Source: Sarcomyxa edulis | Lineage: Eukaryota; Basidiomycota; Agaricomycetes; Agaricales; Mycenaceae | Assembly (NCBI GenBank): GCA_009761415.1 | Contig: QUOL01000003.1 | Coordinates: 1,860,001-1,924,000 of the forward strand | DNA: 64,000 bases | Direction: 5' to 3' | In this document: in pieces, positions 34,563 to 46,786 of the stretch | Layout of the letters: the number at the start of each line of letters is the position of its first letter | How positions within the stretch are numbered: the stretch's first letter is position 1 | Translations under genes and position numbers: made by a program | The notes under the pieces: model-generated | Seen by the model: the letters and a program-made list of their open reading frames with translations, nothing else | Told to the model about the DNA's origin: nothing | Databases searched by the model: none

Positions 34563-36968
34563 ATGTTGGCCGTCCTTCTGATAGGTTTAGGCCTTGTGGC
34601 CGTGGTATCTGCTCAGGCTAGTGCATATGGTCAATGCGGAGGTTTAGGATGGACGGGACGTATGTCGTTCCTTCTGAATACTTTTCTCGGAGGTAAAAAT
34701 GACCGGACGGAATTGCAGCTACCACATGTGTTGCAGGGTAATTCTTATTCAACCATGTTTTATGGTCCAAGCCCGATGTTGATTGTACTGATACTCACAC
34801 TATCTCCAGGTGGACATGCACATTCTCCAACGAATATTACTCGCAGGTAAGCCTTTACGCTAACAATGATATCACTGCTCGGGTGACCCCGCTGATTACT
34901 CCTCGAGGTAGTGCTTACAAGGTACTACAATCTCATCTTCGACAATTGTGACTTCCGTGTCCTCTGGTCCCACCACTACGTCTAGCACAACTTCTGCGAC
35001 ACTCACGGGTATTGCTGCTACTGCACCAACGACGCCTCCGTCTCCGTTGACAGGCAAGACTCCCGCATTAGGGTATTTTTTTTCTTTCTGTCCGTCCACC
35101 CCTGTATGTTCGTTGATTTTTCCTCAGGTGGAACGCGTGGAACGCATACGGTTGTAGTGAGTTGTCTTAGATTCTCCTCATGAGTACTCGGACGGAACTT
35201 GACTGGTCAACATTCCCAGATTTCAACGAGACCAAGATCCTCGCTGCTGCCAATCAATTTATATCCCTCGGCCTCAAGGACGTTGGTTATGAATACGTTA
35301 ACATCGATGTATGTGGTGATAAAGAACGATATCAAAGCTTCTGAGTTTAATGTTACTGATGCGTAGGACTGCTGGGCCCTCATGGCACGCGATGCAACGA
35401 CGGGTAGAATCGTGCCAGACCCTAACAAGTTTCCTAGTGGGATAAGCAACCTGACGTCGCAAATCCACGCCCTTGGCTTGAAGGCCGGGATTTATAGGTG
35501 CGTGTTGTTGCTTTGCTTCAAATAAATTGTATAGATGGACTGTGATTGCAGTGACGCTGGTACGAATACATGCGCGGGATTCCCAGGCTCCTTGGGCAAC
35601 GAAGCTCTTGATGCTGCCACGTTCAGTGGGTGGGGAATTGACTGTGCGTGATCTATCTTATCTCATTCTATTTCCTCATCGAGTTCTGACGGGTCAGTAG
35701 ATTTGAAATATGGTCAGTAATGCATGCAGTTTTCGACATGAATGAACAACGGTAAACGACGTGGACAAAATTAGATAATTGCAATGTTCCTGCAAATTGG
35801 ACTGACAGTGGCGTGAGTTACTTTTGCGTTTCCCTCCGTGGTTGACTATCCTAATAGACCGTCGGGATGTTTAGGTACCTCCGGGAAACGATTGGTAGTA
35901 TGTTACAGATCCCATTCTAAGCTCACTATACGAGACCTAACACTTGTCCGCACTCGAAGCAACTCAAACTCAGCCATTCGTTACCGACAAATGACGTATG
36001 TCATGTCTTCGATGCCTTGAACGACAACATGATTGAACTCGGGATCTACAGTGCTGCCCTTGCGGCCCAACCGAATCCTATCCAATTCAATCTGTGTATC
36101 TGGGGCGCTGCTAACGTTTGGGATTGGGGCGCTCGAGTGGTACGTCAGATAGTCTCAAAGTGATACTCGGAATTAATTATTCGGTAGGGCCACTCTTGGA
36201 GGATGTCAGGAGATTCCAGGTATGTGCTCCATTCTCTCTCTTATCACAAATTTTTCCCTCCTTCTGACTGTCCGAGTCTACAGTGCATCTTGGTCATACA
36301 TCACCTCGATCATCACGACAAACGTCGCCCATTTGACTTCCGTTCAGTTCGGGGCCCACAACGATATGGATATGATGGAAATTGGGAACGGAGATTTGAC
36401 AATAGAAGAACAGCGAACTCATTTTGCCATGTGGGTTGCTTTGAAAAGTCCCATTTTATTGGTGCGTACTCTCGCAGCGAGTCTTGATCCTGGACTGACA
36501 CTGTCCGACTTTTTTCGCAATGTAGGGAACGGATGTTGGTCCTTTTGTCTAGGTTTACTGTTTGGACACGTGCTGACAATAACACTCTTCTAGCTGAGTC
36601 TTCTCGACTCGACTCAAATATCCATCATCAGTAACGCCGAGCTCTTGGCGTTTCACCAAGACGCCAGCGTAGGCACGCCTGCGGCACCATTCACGCCATC
36701 TGCCTCTGCGCCCACGACCTCACCTCCGGAATATTATGCTGGCCCTTCGTCAAAAGGAACTCACGTGTTTATTATGAACACATCAGCTAGCACTGCGACC
36801 AAGACGTTCGAGTTTGCTAATGTCCCAGGATTGGGTACTGGTACACTGTTCAAAGTGCGCGATATGTGGGCGGGAGCTGATTTGGCTGGAACGTACGCAT
36901 CGACGGCTAGTTTTTCGGTGAGCATAGCTCCGCATGATACTGCAGTTTATTTGATTACACCTGCATGA
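34563..36968 (+). CDS. Secreted GH27 alpha-galactosidase with N-terminal CBM1
   Basis: Seventeen exons give 479 residues. A hydrophobic signal peptide ([17 protein letters not shown]) is followed by a CBM1 cellulose-binding domain ([28 protein letters not shown], about 20-55), a Thr/Ser linker (about 56-100) and the GH27 catalytic domain starting [12 protein letters not shown]. The nucleophile-type Asp is in YLKYDNC (about 223) and the acid/base-type Asp in WRMSGDS (about 291); NIDDCW and [13 protein letters not shown] are further family marks. It releases galactose from galactomannan or raffinose-type sugars outside the cell. The catalytic nucleophile loop is coded by a 12-nt exon (35701-35712) next to a 38-nt exon. 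Exons of 19, 17 and 9 nt (34719-34737, 35858-35874, 36526-36534) were placed because they restore family sequence in frame. Confidence 0.9.
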
Positions 36969-37270
36969 GTTGATTACGATACATCGTCTTATACGACTGG
37001 GTCAACGGGAAGTGACGCTGACTGCAACTATATTTCCTGAGAATCGAGTCCGTCAGTCTGGATTATTTGTCGAACACTCTCGGATGAGGCGCACCTAGTT
37101 CTTGCTTGTCAAAAATATTTGGTAGTGTATATGGCCTGAGATGGATGACCCGAAGACAATTTTTAGCTCGATATCGTATTACACCGTCGCAATATCGTCT
37201 GATGCCTTATGTCTGGCGAAGACATGAAAATGCGCTAGACCGGGAACGCTTTGGAATCTCTATAAGAGCA
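36969..37270. other. Convergent intergenic, 302 bp
   Basis: It lies between the 3' ends of the alpha-galactosidase and DUF3605 genes. Nothing beyond probable terminators is seen. Confidence 0.5.
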
Positions 37271-38215
37271 TCAGTCATTTTTGTCCTTCACTGATGAAAG
37301 CGCGTTTGTGTCACGGACCGGTGGATTGACTAACCAAGCAGTCTCCCACTCCTTTTCGGGCCAGCGGCTTTTTACAAATCGATCCACTTCTTGTCCAGCT
37401 CGCTGTACTAACGTTTCTTCTTCTTCAGATCCCTTTTCTGGACCCACAAGTTCGTCGATCGTCATACCGAACTCAGATAAATCAGGTAGACACGACGGAA
37501 GCAAGGAAGGAGAGGGAGGTGGGGACTGGTGTCCTGTAAAACCCCAAAGACCAAACCGATAAACTCGCGCCGCCACAGATTCGGCGACGAGATCTGGGTG
37601 AAAGATAGGAGACTTGGTCCATACTAGTATATGCTGGATATCTGGTGGGACTGTAGATGTTGTCATTGAAGATCTCGTCTCTTGATAGAAGCGCGTAGAC
37701 AAACCGGAATACGGCCAATCATTCCTTACAATGCTGATCAGTGCCTCTGGAGTGTCGACGGTAAAATAAGGATGTATGTCAACATCGGGGTCGTTATGTC
37801 GTACGGCTTCAGCGTCACAATTTGATTCGGGTTCGTCTTCTAGTAGCAGAGGATGAAGAAGAGACAGAGCATCGGGCTTCCCCCATTGCAGTCGATATCT
37901 GAGCAAATAATCAACTAATCGAATATTTTAGTGGCAAGAAGACAATCTAGATCAGAATATACATGCCTACCTATAGACCCATATTTCTCGCATATCTCTG
38001 CACACCATGACCTGTATCGTTTGTCGAGCGCTGGATGCCGTTTCAAAAGACGTAGATCACTATGAAGTCCGATGTCAGCACACTGAGAGAGAGGCAGAAT
38101 ATGGCATGTAGACATACCCATAATTAATGAACGTTTTGACCTGATACCAGGTGAATTTAGCAGGATATAGAGCAAGGAGTTCAGCTTGAGTGGGCGGACT
38201 GGTGCCAACAGTCAT
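37271..38215 (-). CDS. DUF3605 family protein
   Basis: Three exons (38118-38215, 37971-38059, 37271-37914) give 276 residues. The N-terminus reads like a short helical segment (LLALYPAKFTWYQVKTFINYGDLRLLKRHPALDKRY), followed by VDYLLRYRLQWG, then NDWPYSG, HILVWTKSPI, AARVYRFGLWGFTG and finally RWPEKEWETAWLVNPP. This series is the signature of the fungal DUF3605 family, whose function is unknown. No signal peptide or membrane segment is seen. The acceptor at 37915 was chosen over a nearer CAG because it restores the VDYLLRYR run. Confidence 0.8.
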
Positions 38216-40172
38216 GTTAGTCCCGGGACCCCAGTCCGGGCAATGTTCTGTTATTATTTGGTCCTAAAATTAAGCGAACACGTCGATCGAAAGAAGTACC
38301 CTATCGGTTGACTATACCCGAGGGACTGGTCGATGGGTCTAACTCGCTTAGAAAAGGTCACGTGAATCCGAATAAGGAAGTTCCTCAATCTGTTCCTTCA
38401 TACCTTGCCTGAATATCTCTGAAGTATATAGCGACCTTGAGGTAGATCTTAGGGCTTCATAAAATAGATACAGATACCCAGAATTGGATGCTATTTTTTC
38501 CCTGGCTCCATGTTACTTGAAATGACACAAATTATTGATTAACTGGTGTGCCCCAGGCTTGTAGTGCTTCCGAAAACTACTTGAAGTCTTTGTATTTCCC
38601 TATAATAATTTAACAGTGGTATATGTACTTCTATCTCTCTTCTCTGATTTTTTCAGGTCGGGAAAAGCCCTCTGGCCTCTCCAAAAATCAGGGATTGCAA
38701 AGATGCCTGGAGCTCTTACCATATAGAGGTTTCGGATCACCGAAAATATCGCTATATTTGGGGCTACAACCGGCCGAGACGGGACAATATCCTGTTATGG
38801 AGTGATTATGTAATTTGTGCCTGATCTGACTTAGACCCATCGACCCCGTCCCCGACTATACCCTCACGCTCGAAAATGGCATCCAGAGGCCTTCCTGTCA
38901 AAGTTTTTCCTTTCCTTGTCAGTGCCAAGTCCTTCTGTGCCCACAGGCCTCGAAACCAGGTTCTTCCAAAACTAGCACGGCGGTTTCTGACTCTATGAAG
39001 ACTATCTTTCGCAGACTTCCGCAGACCTATCGATGAACCGCCTGTACATCTATATTGGCCTCTTCCTTCACAGCTTCGCAACAGTGTACCCGTGTGTGGG
39101 CAATAAAGGCAGCATTGCTAGCACTAGAACATTCTGACTGTCAACGCGCGGTACCGGTGCATCTGTTGGGTGCATCTGCCAGGCTGACATTCAACTGAAG
39201 CTTCGTTCTCCTTGTCTAATCACCCGAGGAAACACCTTTCCGAACGAATTATCAAACGTTTCACTATGGCTTGCGACAACTTGGCAATAGCCCGGTCTTC
39301 GATGACTCGACAACGATGCTATTTCATGTTCGAACATGCATCGCGGCATACAATCTTGACATCCGTTCTTGGTGTATCCACATTCCAGACAAAGTGCTGG
39401 AGTGTGATTGAAGAAGTCTTGGAGAGCCGACCATATAGTCCATCTTCCACGGCGTTCATTTCTGCCCATTTGTCCATGTGTTGCAGATGGGTCAATACCT
39501 TTTCGAGTCGGCCCCGCGTGTTGGACCAGGCTCTTCTCGTCTCCATGAATCGACAACAGTCCTGTCTCGAGGTCTGCCCACCCTTCGAATTGCCCCAGCC
39601 CGGTGTCATTGCAATGTTGGATCACAGATCACGCCACATCGTTCTCAGGTTCTGACCACTGTGAGATGTGTGCCTTTGGTATTTCAGAATTGCAACTATT
39701 GATCCTGTCCTGAGGGCCGATCTACAAGATGCCTTGTCATGTTTTCTTCTTCTGATTTAGGCCCATATTTATTCCATGACAGGCTCCACTAGTGATCGCA
39801 TTCCGCATGCGGTGTATGTTTCTGACATTTGAAGTCTTCGTTTCGATTTGCTCCGAGATAGTACGTATGTGTTCAGCACATATGATTACGATCGTGCCTC
39901 GCTGAGCTCTAATAGCACTATTATGTTTTTAGCGAGACTAGGTGGCACTAGATCGAGTGAGTACCGAATTTTGACATCGCTACATTATTTGCTTACCTAC
40001 ACCACCGCCAGGGTCTCCGATATATCTCGGGGTCTTTTCGATCGAAGCTCGCGGAGGCGACACGGCTTGCGCAATTTGCATGCGCACAAATATAAAATGC
40101 ATATTCACAGCCGAATCCAGTCGAAAGTCAAACCTCATCCCCGGTGTCCCGTTCCCCCCAATTTCTACCAGG
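38216..40172. other. Gene-poor region, 1.96 kb
   Basis: The largest gap in the window, between the DUF3605 gene (minus) and the FAD oxidase (plus). Open frames of about 145 codons exist on both strands around 39190-39655, but neither has a recognisable domain. The minus-strand frame has scattered Cys (CLECGYTKNGCQDC). It may be a decayed gene or chance. A TATA element for the oxidase lies at its right end. Confidence 0.5.
40091..40097 (+). promoter_or_regulatory. TATA box of the FAD oxidase gene
   Basis: TATAAAA lies 76 bp upstream of the ATG at 40173, a usual distance in fungi. The basis is sequence only. Confidence 0.55.
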
Positions 40173-42188
40173 ATGTGGTTCAAGCGTTACCTGTTGACGG
40201 CCGTGGCAGCGTCCCTCGTACTCCCAGCATGGACTCACTCAGATCTTGAATCCAGGACCTTTGAGGATCCCATCTGCGTTGAGATTGCTGGCCAAATATC
40301 CTCTGCGAGCGCCGTATTCTATCCCAGTGAGTTATTGCAAGGCGGTCATTAGTTCGATCTTGTCTCATTGTCGTGATGTATATAGTCAATATTGGCAAAT
40401 TCACCAAGGGCATCTACCACTGGATACTTTCGAGCACCCAAGTCCCGAAGTGTGTTGTCGAACCAGCTACTGAAGCGGATGTTGCCATCATCGTACGTTC
40501 TATCGAGGTACAAAGCTGTCGTTCACTCACAATCTGTGCGTGTAGCTGAAGATAGTAGGTTCTACAAGGACTCCTTTCGCGGTACGTCCATATCTTAACG
40601 TGCTTCTATGCACAACGGATCTGATATGGATATACAGGTGAAAGGAGGGGGACACGCCTCAAACCCTGGATTCTCATCTACGACAGGTGTCCACATTGCG
40701 ATGTATAGATTCTCGGAAGTTACATACGACTCTGTATCTCAGACTGCTGTGATCGGGGCAGGATTGATCTGGGATGATGTATACACTGCCCTGGAAGAAC
40801 ATGGTGTTACAGTTGTTGGCGGAAGAGTTACAGGTGTTGGCGTTGCTGGATTTACTCTTGGGGGAGGTAAGCCATTGGCATCGAACTCTGGTCATTGTGC
40901 ATAGCTGACTTTGAAGGCAGGGTACTCGTGGTATACTAACCAATATGGATTAACGGTCGACAACATTCTCGCGTACGAATTAGTGAAGCCTGACGGCACC
41001 ATTGCAACGGTCACTGAAGACTCGGACTCGGATTTGTTCTTCGCTTTGAAGGTATCTCTCGTTAAATGCCTACTTTTCCATTTGGCTAACATGCTCTTTC
41101 CAGGGTGGCTTCAACAACTTCGTGCGTCAGATGATCTTACACGCTGTCATCTTACTGAACCAGTATTTTCCAGGGAATCGTCACGAAATTCACCATGAAG
41201 GCGTATCCTCTGACGCAAGTCTGGGTAAGTCCATATCGTACTCGAAGAATACCGATGTGTGCTCATCGTAGATCAGGGAGGATTGATCACTTTTACTGAA
41301 GACCAAATACCCCACGTCAATTCCGCGGTCATCAACTTCACTTCCAGTGTCACAGACCCGAAGGCTGGAATTATTTCGACGTATAACTTTCTTCTTGGCG
41401 GGGTACATTCATTTTACTCTCACAACACCTTCCTTTGCGATAACTGATCTATCTTTCTAGCCGGGCATATCTCAAATTCTATTCTACGATGGTCCAACTC
41501 CTCCGCCCGGGATGTTCGATGATTTTCTCGCTATTCCCTCTTTTACGAAGGACATTAGTACTCGTTCGCTTGTTTCTTTGGTGCAGGCCTCTCCCTCGAA
41601 CGCAACGGCTGATCATCAGTGAGTTTACTCGCTTGGTCGTCAAACTGATCTAATTGTCTATCGTAAGGGGGATCTTCCACACGGTTTCTCTCATCGAATA
41701 CTCGCCAAATATATTGAATGCCATCGTTAACGAGTCCATCGTACGCATATTAATCTTTTAGAAGCAGAAGATGAATTTGTGACAAATCTTGCTAGTTCTG
41801 GGGTGTCGAACTTGGCTTCAAGACTGCAGGATTTATTTCATATGACGTCGAGCCGTTTCTTCCCACTATATTCACTCATGGATCCGCATCTGCCTATCCT
41901 CCGACTCGTTCTCAAGGACTCTCTCCTTTGAACCTATATTTCTCGTGGTCATCGTCGCTGCTCTCTGATGACTTCTACGATGCTATACGTCAAAGTGCAG
42001 CTCAGATCACTCGAATGGCTGTGGCAGAAGGACAGCCCATTGAAGATGCGCCTCTCTACGGAAATTATGCTATATTTGATACGCCGTTGACCAGGATATT
42101 TGGAGACAGTATATCGACTTTGCAAGTTACCAAGGCACGAGTTGATCCTGACAATGTCATGGGTCTTGCTGGAGGTTGGAAACTATAA
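40173..42188 (+). CDS. Secreted FAD-linked oxidase (PCMH/BBE family)
   Basis: Eleven exons (first 40173-40326, last 41796-42188) give 491 residues. A signal peptide (RYLLTAVAASLVLPAW) precedes the FAD_binding_4 domain: WILSSTQVPKCVVEPATEADV, LKIVGSTRTPFAVKGGGHASNPGFSST with the flavin-linking-type His, and GRVTGVGVAGFTLGGGYSWYTNQYGLTVDNI. The C-terminal BBE motif YGNYAIFDTPLTRIFGD is intact. The position of the second covalent flavin link (a Cys in bicovalent enzymes) is Tyr/Ser here, so a single His link is likely. Members oxidise sugars or secondary metabolites with hydrogen peroxide release. One exon is 18 nt (41104-41121, GGFNNF). Confidence 0.88.
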
Positions 42189-42473
42189 CTGGAGAATAAC
42201 GGCGTCGACCAGGCTTTTATTTCAAATCTCATTTAGTCTTATGTTTCGTCGCCTCTATATAATCCATCACTTATTGACTGTCGATCTGCGAGCGCCCATA
42301 AGCGCCCATTTATTTGCGTTTGCTTGCCTACACCGTCATTACGTGACCGTTGTGTGACACTCCAAGTTTAAATTTAAACGAGCTATCTTGGAGCTATCCA
42401 CCACGCCGTGTCGACTGGTCGCTCCCCATGTACATCCCACACAGATACTAGCTCAATCACATCGGTCTTTGAA

Positions 42474-43233
42474 ATGCCCAGGATCGCCGAATACGGTGAG
42501 ATATAGTCTCTCTTCCATTACCAATTTACTTACCGTAAGTTTTATCTATCAGTGAACACGCTACTTGCAACTGCTACGATTGAATTCGATGCGGTATCAT
42601 CGTCAGAAGCAGCTTCCCTGAAAGGGTGAGCATTCCGTAACTCTGATAATAATTCAGGATAAGATTGACGTTCAACAAGGCACAAAGCAAAGACGCCCAT
42701 CATTGCAGGTCATTAGTAGGTATGTGGTCGATCTCCTCTCAAGGTCATAATTATCAGAGCATTTATCATTTTTTTGACAGTTCACAGCACCGTTCATACC
42801 GTGCGTCCTAAACTTACGTTCCACAGGCTCAATATGTGGAAGTTTAATGGGCCTTGCTTGGATCATCGGGTTCGCGATCTATTTCATGAAAAGGTACAAG
42901 CGAAAGAAGAGAAACCAAGCTATAGCAGCGGGTGAGGTCGTGGCAACGAAGGACGAAGCACCTGCGGTTCCTGAGGAGAAATTCATCATCCCTCCAGATC
43001 CTGCAGTTCTTCTAGGGCATCGTGTACCTGGGGAATATGTCTTTCCAGAGAGAGAATCATCGGAAAGGAAACACCATGTCAAATCGTTGTTGTCGCGTTC
43101 AAACACAGATAAAACCCAACCACGTCGTACAGACTCAGGGCGGATTGAACCCGTAGCGACCGCGGGCCCCTCTCAAATTGGACAAGAGAGTCTATCGGAA
43201 GAGATGTCTATCCCTCCTTCACAGAAATTATGA
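42474..43233 (+). CDS. Small single-pass membrane protein, unknown
   Basis: The last exon (42781-43233) is well supported: one transmembrane helix (LMGLAWIIGFAIYF) followed by a strongly basic stop-transfer stretch (KRYKRKKR) and a cytosolic tail with FIIPPDPAVLLGHRVPGEYVFPE, a motif seen in other Agaricomycete hypothetical proteins. The 5' exons 42474-42495, 42553-42625 and a 7-nt exon 42709-42715 keep phase and would give 184 residues, but they show no signal peptide and are less sure. Function unknown. The gene is convergent with the dihydroxy-acid dehydratase, 212 bp between stops. Confidence 0.5.
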
Positions 43234-43445
43234 TGTTCCACACGTCACTTCGGGCGTAGATACCTTGATGATGGTGAGTAGCATTGACCAGTGGGAAAAT
43301 CACATGCTAACTCGTGAATCGACTAGTCTCTTCGTAGAACTCTTACATACCCTTCTTTATATTCTGTAGGACGAAACTTATCACACACACGCGAATTTCT
43401 TTCCGTAACCTGACCCATACAAATTCCGTGCCACCCATCCTTTCG

Positions 43446-46400
43446 TCAGTCGCAATACGCGCCCACATTCGCAGGCTAAATGATACATGAGCCTGCGCAC
43501 ACAGACAGCTATTAGACAGAAGACTTACAGCGACATCCCGTGCATATCTAAATAAAACTCCGCGTTTCTCTCTAAATTCGCCCTTATTGGAAGCCTCCCA
43601 TTCTTTCTTGCGCCGTGCTTGTTCAGCCTCATCCACCAGCCAGTCGATAGACCTATTGTCAGCATCCACGATTATCTTGTCTCCGTCTTCGACCAACGCA
43701 ATGGGTCCTCCTAAACGCGCTTCCGGTACCACATGACCTGTATCCATGCATTAGTATATTTAGCCCGGGGTGTCTTGGACTTCAAGGTCACCTATGATGA
43801 ACCCCCTGGACGCTCCCGAGAAACGTCCGTCCGTGATCAAGGCAGTGGAATCACCCAAACCAGCTCCCATCAGGGCACCGGTCGGGCCTAAAAACGAGCA
43901 TCAGGAGATGGCGGAAGGAAATGTATCTGATAGGTATACCTAGCATCTGTGATGCAATTCTTTCAGCTCAATTTTAGGGTGCAGTGGGAGTAACAATCAC
44001 CTCTGGCATACCGGGTGCTCCCTTGGGACCTTGGTATCTAAATATCAAAACCATCCCGGCCTTGATTTCGCCAGCTTCGAGGGCAGGGTAAAATCCGTCA
44101 AGACTAGTGGGACAAGCTTCAGAAACTTATTATGACGAGTATTGGGGTGCACACCTATCGAAACATTTTGCGACACCCTACAAGAAGTTGATCAACGGTT
44201 GAACATCCGAAAATCTTGGAATGTCTAACCTCGAATCGAGATCCCTCCTTGCCTGTGAGCTTAGCCACAGCTGTTCCGGGAGCCAGGTTACCACGCAAGA
44301 TAGTCAAGTGTCCTGTTCGTTTGATTGGGTCATCGAGTTTTCTGACCACATCTTGATTGTCGAACTCGATTTCGGCAACGTCTTCGAGATTTTCTGCGAG
44401 AGTCTTCCCAGTAACGGTGAGCTGGGAGCCGTCAATAAGATCGGTGTGATTCAGGAGGTATTTGAGAATCGCGGGGATGCCACCGATCTTGTGGATGTCT
44501 TCCATGTAATACTTTCCTGAAGGCCTGTGAATATGAATCAGCGGTCGAAATACTCCAATATGCATGGGATCAAAAAGACGCACTTCAAATCTGCAAGATA
44601 CGGTGTTTTGTCCGAGATTGTTTGGAAGTCATCAATCGTGAGCGGCACGTCTGCTGCTCGAGCCATTGCCAAGAGATGAAGGACCTACAACTGGAACGTT
44701 GAGGCCTAGAAGAAATTGACGGAATGTCCGAAATACTAACCGCGTTTGTTGATCCACCGATGATATTGACGATGACTATGGCATTCAGGAAAGCATTTCG
44801 AGTCAAGATATCCCTAATCGATCGTGTTAGAAGCAATCAGCTTCGTTAGGGATGCACATACTTGGGTTTAATGTCCAGCGCCAATAACCGTTTGAGATAT
44901 TTAGCCGCTTTCAAGCATTCTTGAGTCTTTTCTGTATTTTTTACTTAGCTTCGTAGGAAGTTCCAATCAGACAAATAATCACCTGGATACGATGCGGGTG
45001 TGCTAGAAGAATATGGCAACGACATTCCTGGAAGGAGACCAATCAATGAGGAAGTCATCACAACCATAAATTCGGAAGCGGTACCTAGAACCTCAAGGGC
45101 TGAACTCATAGTGTTGGCCCTACCATATATCAGGCTAAGGCCGCGCTTGCATGATTGATGCGACACCTACGTGTACATTCCACCACAAGCGCCAGCACCG
45201 GGGCATGCATGGCGCACCACGTCAAATCGTTGCTCGTCAGTTATCTTACCAACCGAAAAGGCACCTTTGAACGTTTAAAATAAGGTCAACCCTTGTCTAA
45301 CGATAGGCAGTCCAAAAAGCGTACCAAATGACTCGAAGGCATCCGAGATATTCACGGTACCGCCTTTCTGAAATCCCATGGATGGACAGTCAACATGGCG
45401 GATTCCCGCTTGGATGGTTCCACCGTACACAATGATTGTGGGTCGATTGTGGCGCGCTGCAGCCATGACACACCCGGGCATATTTTTGTCGCACCCAGGA
45501 ACCGATATATTTCCGTCATAATGTTGGGCCTAGTTATTCATGAAAACGGGTTCGCGGGATGAGGAGAGTAGTGGGATACCATCACAACCTAAGGGATGTG
45601 TACAGCTTAGATAGATGTGTTTCAGGTTCAAAAGAGACACGTACTGCTTCAACTGAATCTGCAATAATATCACGGCTAGGCAAACTACATACAAGTTATG
45701 ACGAGGGTGTTAGGGACCGCATAAGCGATATAATACATACGAGTATCTCATGCCTGATTCTTTGTCAGGTCTCAGCGAGGCAATATGTAGCGCATCAACA
45801 TACCATCGGTACCCATGGTTATTGCATCACTTGAACACAAAGTCAGTATGTCTAGTATGCTCAAACTCAATGATAGACGTTACCTTACGCCGATGGTGTT
45901 AAATATGAGTCCAACTAAGCCCTCGTCTTTGCAGCCCTGCTTGACTTTCTGGGCTAGCTCCATCTTATGAAGAGATCGCCACTCGCATCACAGATATTCT
46001 GAAGACCACAATATATAACTTACAAGATGTGAGTTACAGGGATTTCCTATTGTGAAGGTTAAGACGCTTTCCTTCCGGATAACGTACGATTGACTTACCT
46101 TCCCACCACATTGGAGAAATGCCGATCTAGAGTGCTGGATAAATTGGTGCGGGCAGGACCTGATATCTCGCACACCTGAGCTTTGTCCATATCGTCCTCC
46201 GTTAGTCCGACTGCATACACTGTTTGCCGATTCAGGATTTAGAATGGTATTTTATACGTAGGTGTTGAGACTCACGCATCGCCTGAGCGCCTCCTCGAGC
46301 CTACAGTAGTCTGTATTAGATCGTAAACGCAGGCATGAAAGGGACATACCTTGTTCTGTGTGATTTGGGCTACATAGACCCGGTCAGAAAATCAGAGAGT

Positions 46401-46693
46401 TCGTCACGCATAATCTGAGTGTATTGTGAACCTGATATCCGATTCAATGGTCCATCGACCAGACTTGTTGATACTTTCGGCACAGTATGTCTGCAAGGGA
46501 CAATTGTGGTCAGCTGTCTAGAAGATGTAGGAAAACTCACATTTGAACGTCTCCTGAAGACATGGCGAAAGTTGGCAGTGTGGGTAGTGAAGAACCACGA
46601 ACACCAGGCTGGGACACGGCTAGAGTTTATATAGAAGTGAAGGTAGAACTTACGGACCGAAGGTACACCCATGACGAGACACGTGGAAGTCAT
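43446..46693 (-). CDS. Dihydroxy-acid dehydratase (ILV3/ilvD family)
   Basis: About 27 small exons can be chained in phase, from MTSTCLVMG to the canonical end [13 protein letters not shown]. The iron-sulfur ligands are all present: [17 protein letters not shown] and [14 protein letters not shown]; so are GGSTNAVLHLLA and [19 protein letters not shown]. The family dehydrates 2,3-dihydroxy-3-methylbutanoate and its homologue to the 2-oxo acids in valine and isoleucine synthesis, in mitochondria. Here the N-terminus has almost no Arg and does not look like a presequence, so this may be a cytosolic paralogue; the start could also be a later Met (MSSGDVQ). Exons of 7 nt (43940-43946), 9 nt (45580-45588) and 13 nt (45741-45753) restore family sequence. 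Its start lies only 93 bp from the PEX5 stop. Confidence 0.88.
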
Positions 46694-46786
46694 GGTGGCT
46701 CTCCCTCAGTGTCTGAGTCTCATTTCCCTGATGTCGTGAGAAACAAGGATAGTATTTCGGTCGTCTTTGTACAACAAGGAAAAAGC

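Noticed and set aside
43343..43445. C-terminal extension of the dihydroxy-acid dehydratase to 43343
   Set aside because: It depends on reading through or mis-splicing the last intron. Using the acceptor at 43476 gives the canonical family ending PANVGAYCD and a stop at 43446.
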